Shown: piece by piece, positions 61,200 through 64,000 of the stretch | How the letters are laid out: the number at the start of each line of letters is the position of its first letter | Numbering within the stretch: the stretch's first letter is position 1 | NCBI GenBank assembly: GCA_963807065.1 | Contig: CAWDZQ010000004.1 | Span: 1,054,001 to 1,118,000 of the forward strand | DNA from: CAWAND01 sp963807065 | GTDB lineage: Bacteria > Chloroflexota > Anaerolineae > Anaerolineales > E44-bin32 | Length of the DNA: 64,000 nt | Reading direction: 5' to 3' | The notes under the pieces: generated by a model | Told to the model about the DNA's origin: nothing | Databases searched by the model: none | What the model saw: only the letters and a program-made list of their open reading frames with translations | Made by a program: the position numbers and the translations under genes

Positions 61200-62375
61200 A
61201 TGCATTTGAATGATGCACAGTTGAGAGCACAACTTGACGGTGAGATGGCCCCGGCTGACGCGGCCGAGTTTGATCAACACCTGTCGACCTGCCCAGCCTG
61301 CCAGGCACGCCTGGTTGAGATCAGACAGCGGGCGGATTTCGTGGCCGATCACATGGCCCGCGCCGTTCCGGAGGAGGAAAATGCCGGCGCCAAAGACAGG
61401 GTGTGGCACGATCTGAGCGCACGCATCTCGAACCGGTCGGTGGGCAGGGCGGGCGGTCGCCCGCGTTGGAAAGTGAGTTGGGCCCTGGCGGGCTTGGGGG
61501 CGCTTCTCCTCATCTCGCTGACCTTTGCTCCGGTGCGGGTCTGGGCGGGTCAATTCCTCGGCCTGTTCCGGGTGAATCAGATCACGGTTCTGCCAGTCGA
61601 CGTGACCCAGCTGAGCCAGCTGTCTGGCGACACACCCTTCACCGAACAGGTGGCCAAGATCATCAGCTCAGAGGTCAAGATGGTGCACCCGCCTCAGGAT
61701 CCGCAGCTGGTGGATTCGGCCGCGCAGGCCAGCGCAGCCGTCGGATTCGACGTGCGGCTGCCCAGCTCGCGGAGCGACGCGCCGAAGCTGGTTGTGCAAT
61801 CCGGGGAGGCTTTCAATCTGACGATCGACCGGGGTCAGGCGCAGGCGTTGTTGGATGAGCTTGACGGGGGAAGGCTGACGCTGCCGCAGGCGATGGACGG
61901 CGCTCTGATCAGTGTCGACATTCCGGCCGGCATTACGGCTGGTTACGGTGACTGCCCCGGCATCGAACTCTCGGATCCCTCGCAGGTGGGCGAAAGCGGC
62001 TCGCCGGGCAGGCGCTATATCAACTGCGTCATGCTGGTCGAGGTCCCCAGCCCGACGGTCACCACACCCCCGAATCTTGACGTTTCCGAGCTGGCTGCTA
62101 TCGGGTTGCAGCTCAGCGGGATGAGTTCGGCCGAGGCCGAAGCTTACAGCCAGACGGTCGACTGGACCTCGACCTTGGTGATCCCGATCCCCCGCAACGG
62201 CGCATCCTACAGAAAAGTGGATGTCGACGGGGGCACGGGTTACCTGATCGAACGGCCGCTGGACGACGCACCCCAGTATGTCCTGGTGTGGACTAAGGGC
62301 GGGATCCTGTACGCCATCGGCGGTCTGGGGGACGGTGCCCAGGCTGCCATCGATATGGCCAACTCGCTGCCTTGA
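61200..62375 (+). CDS. Anti-sigma factor with zinc-finger ZAS and DUF4367-type sensor domain
   Basis: A 391-residue membrane protein. The N-terminal ZAS zinc site is H-x3-C-x2-C in DQHLSTCPACQARL. A transmembrane helix lies near residues 97-117, followed by an outer beta-rich DUF4367-like sensor domain (LVVQSGEAFNLTIDRG..., GASYRKVDVDGGTGYLIERPLDD). AAGGAGG eight bases before the ATG. Together with the ECF gene it makes a two-gene signalling unit, followed by an ABC-2 exporter that may be a target. Confidence 0.88.
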   Translation: MHLNDAQLRAQLDGEMAPADAAEFDQHLSTCPACQARLVEIRQRADFVADHMARAVPEEENAGAKDRVWHDLSARISNRSVGRAGGRPRWKVSWALAGLGALLLISLTFAPVRVWAGQFLGLFRVNQITVLPVDVTQLSQLSGDTPFTEQVAKIISSEVKMVHPPQDPQLVDSAAQASAAVGFDVRLPSSRSDAPKLVVQSGEAFNLTIDRGQAQALLDELDGGRLTLPQAMDGALISVDIPAGITAGYGDCPGIELSDPSQVGESGSPGRRYINCVMLVEVPSPTVTTPPNLDVSELAAIGLQLSGMSSAEAEAYSQTVDWTSTLVIPIPRNGASYRKVDVDGGTGYLIERPLDDAPQYVLVWTKGGILYAIGGLGDGAQAAIDMANSLP

Positions 62376-62402
62376 GACCTCCCGCGTCGGGAACGGCTGA
62401 GA

Positions 62403-62408
62403 TAGAAT
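62403..62408 (+). promoter_or_regulatory. -10 element giving a near-leaderless start (ABC ATPase)
   Basis: TAGAAT ends eight bases before the ATG at 62416 and is followed by CCGACTG; no Shine-Dalgarno sequence is present. Confidence 0.45.
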
Positions 62409-62415
62409 CCGACTG

Positions 62416-63336
62416 ATGGCATCAGAGCTGGCGATTCAAACGCTGAACCTGCGCAAGGAATTCGGCCGTACGGTGGCTGTTCAAGGCCTCACCCTGGAGG
62501 TGCCTCGAGGTGAGGTCTTTGGATTTTTGGGACCCAACGGCGCCGGCAAGACCACATCGATCAAGATGCTGCTTTCGTTGGTGGCGCCTACGAGCGGCGA
62601 AGCCCAGCTCCTCGGGCGGCCGATTTCGGACCGTCAAGTTCGGCGCCGGGTGGGCTTCCTGCCGGAGCACTTTCGCTTTCACGATTGGTTGACAGCCGAG
62701 GAATTTCTCGCGCTCCACGCCCGGCTCTTTGGGATGGCCGAGGGGGTTCTTCACCTCAAGATCGTCGAGCTGTTGGATCTCGTGGGGCTGACCCCGTTTG
62801 CAGGCGCTCAGCTGCGCACCTTTTCTAAGGGCATGCTGCAGCGCGTCGGGTTGGCACAGGCGTTGATCCACCAACCGGAACTTGTGATCCTGGACGAACC
62901 GACGTCCGGCCTGGATCCGGTGGGCCGGCGGCTTGTCCGGGATATCATCCAGGATCTGCGGCGCCGGGGCACGACGGTCTTCTTGAACTCCCATTTCCTG
63001 AGCGAAATTGAAGTCACCTGCGATCGGGTGGCTTTTATCAAACAAGGGGAAGTGGTGCAGACCTCGAATTTGGACGACCTGATGGAAGCCGAGACCCTGG
63101 TGCAGATTCGGGGGCGCGAACTCTCGGAGGAGGTGGTGGCTGGGCTGCGTCAGTGGGGTCAGGACGTGGAACACGCCGACGGAGAGGTGCGCATGCGGCT
63201 GGCCGATCCCGATGTCATGGCCGACATCACGCGCTATCTGGTGGCCCACGGCGTGGACGTGTTGGCGCTGACCCCCATGCGACCCACCCTGGAGGACGTC
63301 TTCGTGCGGATCGTCGGTTCGGAGGGCGGGCTGTGA
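62416..63336 (+). CDS. ABC-2 exporter ATP-binding protein
   Basis: A 306-residue ATPase: Walker A GPNGAGKTTSIKML, Q-loop FLPEHFRFHDW, signature FSKGMLQRVGLAQAL, Walker B LVILDEPTSGLDP and the H-switch NSHFLSEIEVTCDRVAFI. A C-terminal accessory domain follows. The stop overlaps the next gene as GTGA. Placed after the ECF/anti-sigma pair, it may be part of that regulon. Confidence 0.93.
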   Translation: MASELAIQTLNLRKEFGRTVAVQGLTLEVPRGEVFGFLGPNGAGKTTSIKMLLSLVAPTSGEAQLLGRPISDRQVRRRVGFLPEHFRFHDWLTAEEFLALHARLFGMAEGVLHLKIVELLDLVGLTPFAGAQLRTFSKGMLQRVGLAQALIHQPELVILDEPTSGLDPVGRRLVRDIIQDLRRRGTTVFLNSHFLSEIEVTCDRVAFIKQGEVVQTSNLDDLMEAETLVQIRGRELSEEVVAGLRQWGQDVEHADGEVRMRLADPDVMADITRYLVAHGVDVLALTPMRPTLEDVFVRIVGSEGGL

Positions 63337-64000
63337 GGTCGCTGTGGGTGATCACACGCCTGACGCTGTTGGAGGCTTCCCGGCGCCGAATCCTTCAGGC
63401 GGCCGTGGTGCTCGGTGTCTTGTTCCTCGGCCTGTTTAGCGTGGGGTTCTATTTTATGCGCGGCACGGTCGAGACGGCGGCGACCAGTGCCCCGGCGGCT
63501 GACATTGGTCTCAAGGAATTCTACAATTTCCTGCTCATGGCCGGCCTGTATGCCATAAGCTTCCTGTCAATTGCCATGGGGGCCATTCTGGCGGCGGACA
63601 CGCTCGCCGGTGAAGTGAATTCGGGGACCATCCAGGCTTTGGTGGCCAAGCCCATCCGCCGGGCCGAAATCGTGCTCGGCAAGTGGCTGGGCTTCGCCGT
63701 GCTTCTGGGCGCCTACATGGTGCTCATGGCCGGCGGCGTGATGCTCAGCGTCTGGCTCCAGACGGGCTACGCAGCTCCCAACATCCTGGCCGGATTGGGC
63801 CTCATGTATGCCGATTGCCTGCTGATCATGACCGTCACCCTGGCCTGCAGCAGCAGCCTGTCGACCCTCGCCACCGGCGGCGTGGTCTTCGGCATGTACG
63901 GGATTGCCTTCCTCGGCGGCTGGGTGGAGCAGCTGGGGACGCTGGCGGGCAACAGCACGGCGGTGAGCATAGGCATCCTATCCAGCCTGGCGGTTCCCAG
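63333..64000 (+). CDS. ABC-2 exporter permease, 3'-truncated by the window end
   Basis: GTG 63333 (overlapping the ATPase stop as GTGA) opens a frame that runs off the window without a stop. The first 222 residues show a short cytoplasmic RLTLLEASRRRILQ, a helix VVLGVLFLGLFSVGFYF, then an ABC-2 type core with LAGEVNSGTIQALVAKPIRRAEIVLGKWLGFAVLLGAYMV. This matches NosY/GldF-like permeases. The C-terminal helices are missing only because the window ends. Confidence 0.88.
   Translation, partial: MRSLWVITRLTLLEASRRRILQAAVVLGVLFLGLFSVGFYFMRGTVETAATSAPAADIGLKEFYNFLLMAGLYAISFLSIAMGAILAADTLAGEVNSGTIQALVAKPIRRAEIVLGKWLGFAVLLGAYMVLMAGGVMLSVWLQTGYAAPNILAGLGLMYADCLLIMTVTLACSSSLSTLATGGVVFGMYGIAFLGGWVEQLGTLAGNSTAVSIGILSSLAVP

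Noticed and set aside
1..64000. tRNA, rRNA, IS elements or prophage
   Set aside because: No cloverleaf-like segment with a terminal CCA-type stem, no rRNA core, no transposase or integrase motif was seen; a scan with dedicated tools would be needed to exclude tRNAs.

Overview
The window is 64 kb of a GC-rich bacterial chromosome, densely packed with short, mostly co-directional operons. The gene content looks like free-living Chloroflexota, most likely an Anaerolineae relative. The clues are Thr/Pro-rich linkers in secreted and membrane proteins, small Lgt-like membrane proteins, a separate amidohydrolase next to nadE, fused oligopeptide-ABC ATPases, and ParB-like/UspA fusions. This placement is inferred from gene style only; no rRNA or tRNA gene is visible. 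No prophage, IS element, plasmid gene or CRISPR array was seen.

Layout. 3-686: 3' end of a PhnD-like binding protein. 706-6533: a pyrimidine operon (leader/attenuator, pyrC, pyrB, fused pyrF-pyrE, an EamA-type transporter, pyrD). 6555-7644: frameshifted phospholipase D-like protein. 7750-11826 (minus): tsaD, M24 peptidase, selA, small membrane protein. 11940-15304: frameshifted ABC-F ATPase and an LCP (LytR-type) protein. 15391-20673 (minus): PAP2 phosphatase, nucleotidyltransferase, alkyltransferase-like protein, unassigned dehydrogenase-like protein, nadE plus a nitrilase-family partner, Lgt-like protein. 20894-24859: NfeD, frameshifted SPFH protein, acetyltransferase, rplI, RodZ-like protein. 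25358-29857: moaA, HAD phosphatase, ClC channel, a candidate small RNA or leader, SWIM protein. 29966-36693: YbhN-like protein, FAD oxidoreductase, HU-like protein, M29 aminopeptidase, pentaheme lipoprotein, SDR. 37055-43502: ParB-like/UspA fusion, ABC-2 exporter (ATPase frameshifted), PAS-GAF-HD-GYP sensor. 43860-50051: peptide-type ABC importer plus DUF1684. 50167-55742: small membrane proteins, LON-domain protein, TlpA-Lgt pair, GNAT, rph. 55891-64000: NEW3 protein with an ABC-2 exporter, DinB-like and HAD proteins, ECF sigma/anti-sigma, and a second ABC-2 exporter cut by the window end.

Working together. The pyr genes give four of the six de novo UMP steps (carbamoyl-phosphate synthase is not in the window). 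The nitrilase/nadE pair could act as a two-subunit glutamine-dependent NAD synthetase. The four transport loci and the ECF and HD-GYP regulators point to an envelope-active, environmentally responsive cell.

Most notable signals: (1) a pyrBI-style attenuator upstream of pyrC, with a 43-codon leader ORF running through a U-rich tract and an intrinsic terminator; (2) five intergenic palindromes close to the Rex operator TTGTGAA-N4-TTCACAA; (3) four genes each broken by a net +1 frameshift, spans all of 3n+1; (4) a consensus promoter followed by a strong terminator about 120 nt later, with a tiny ORF whose stop abuts the terminator; (5) a recurring extended -10 promoter type with a GC-rich discriminator and no clear -35.
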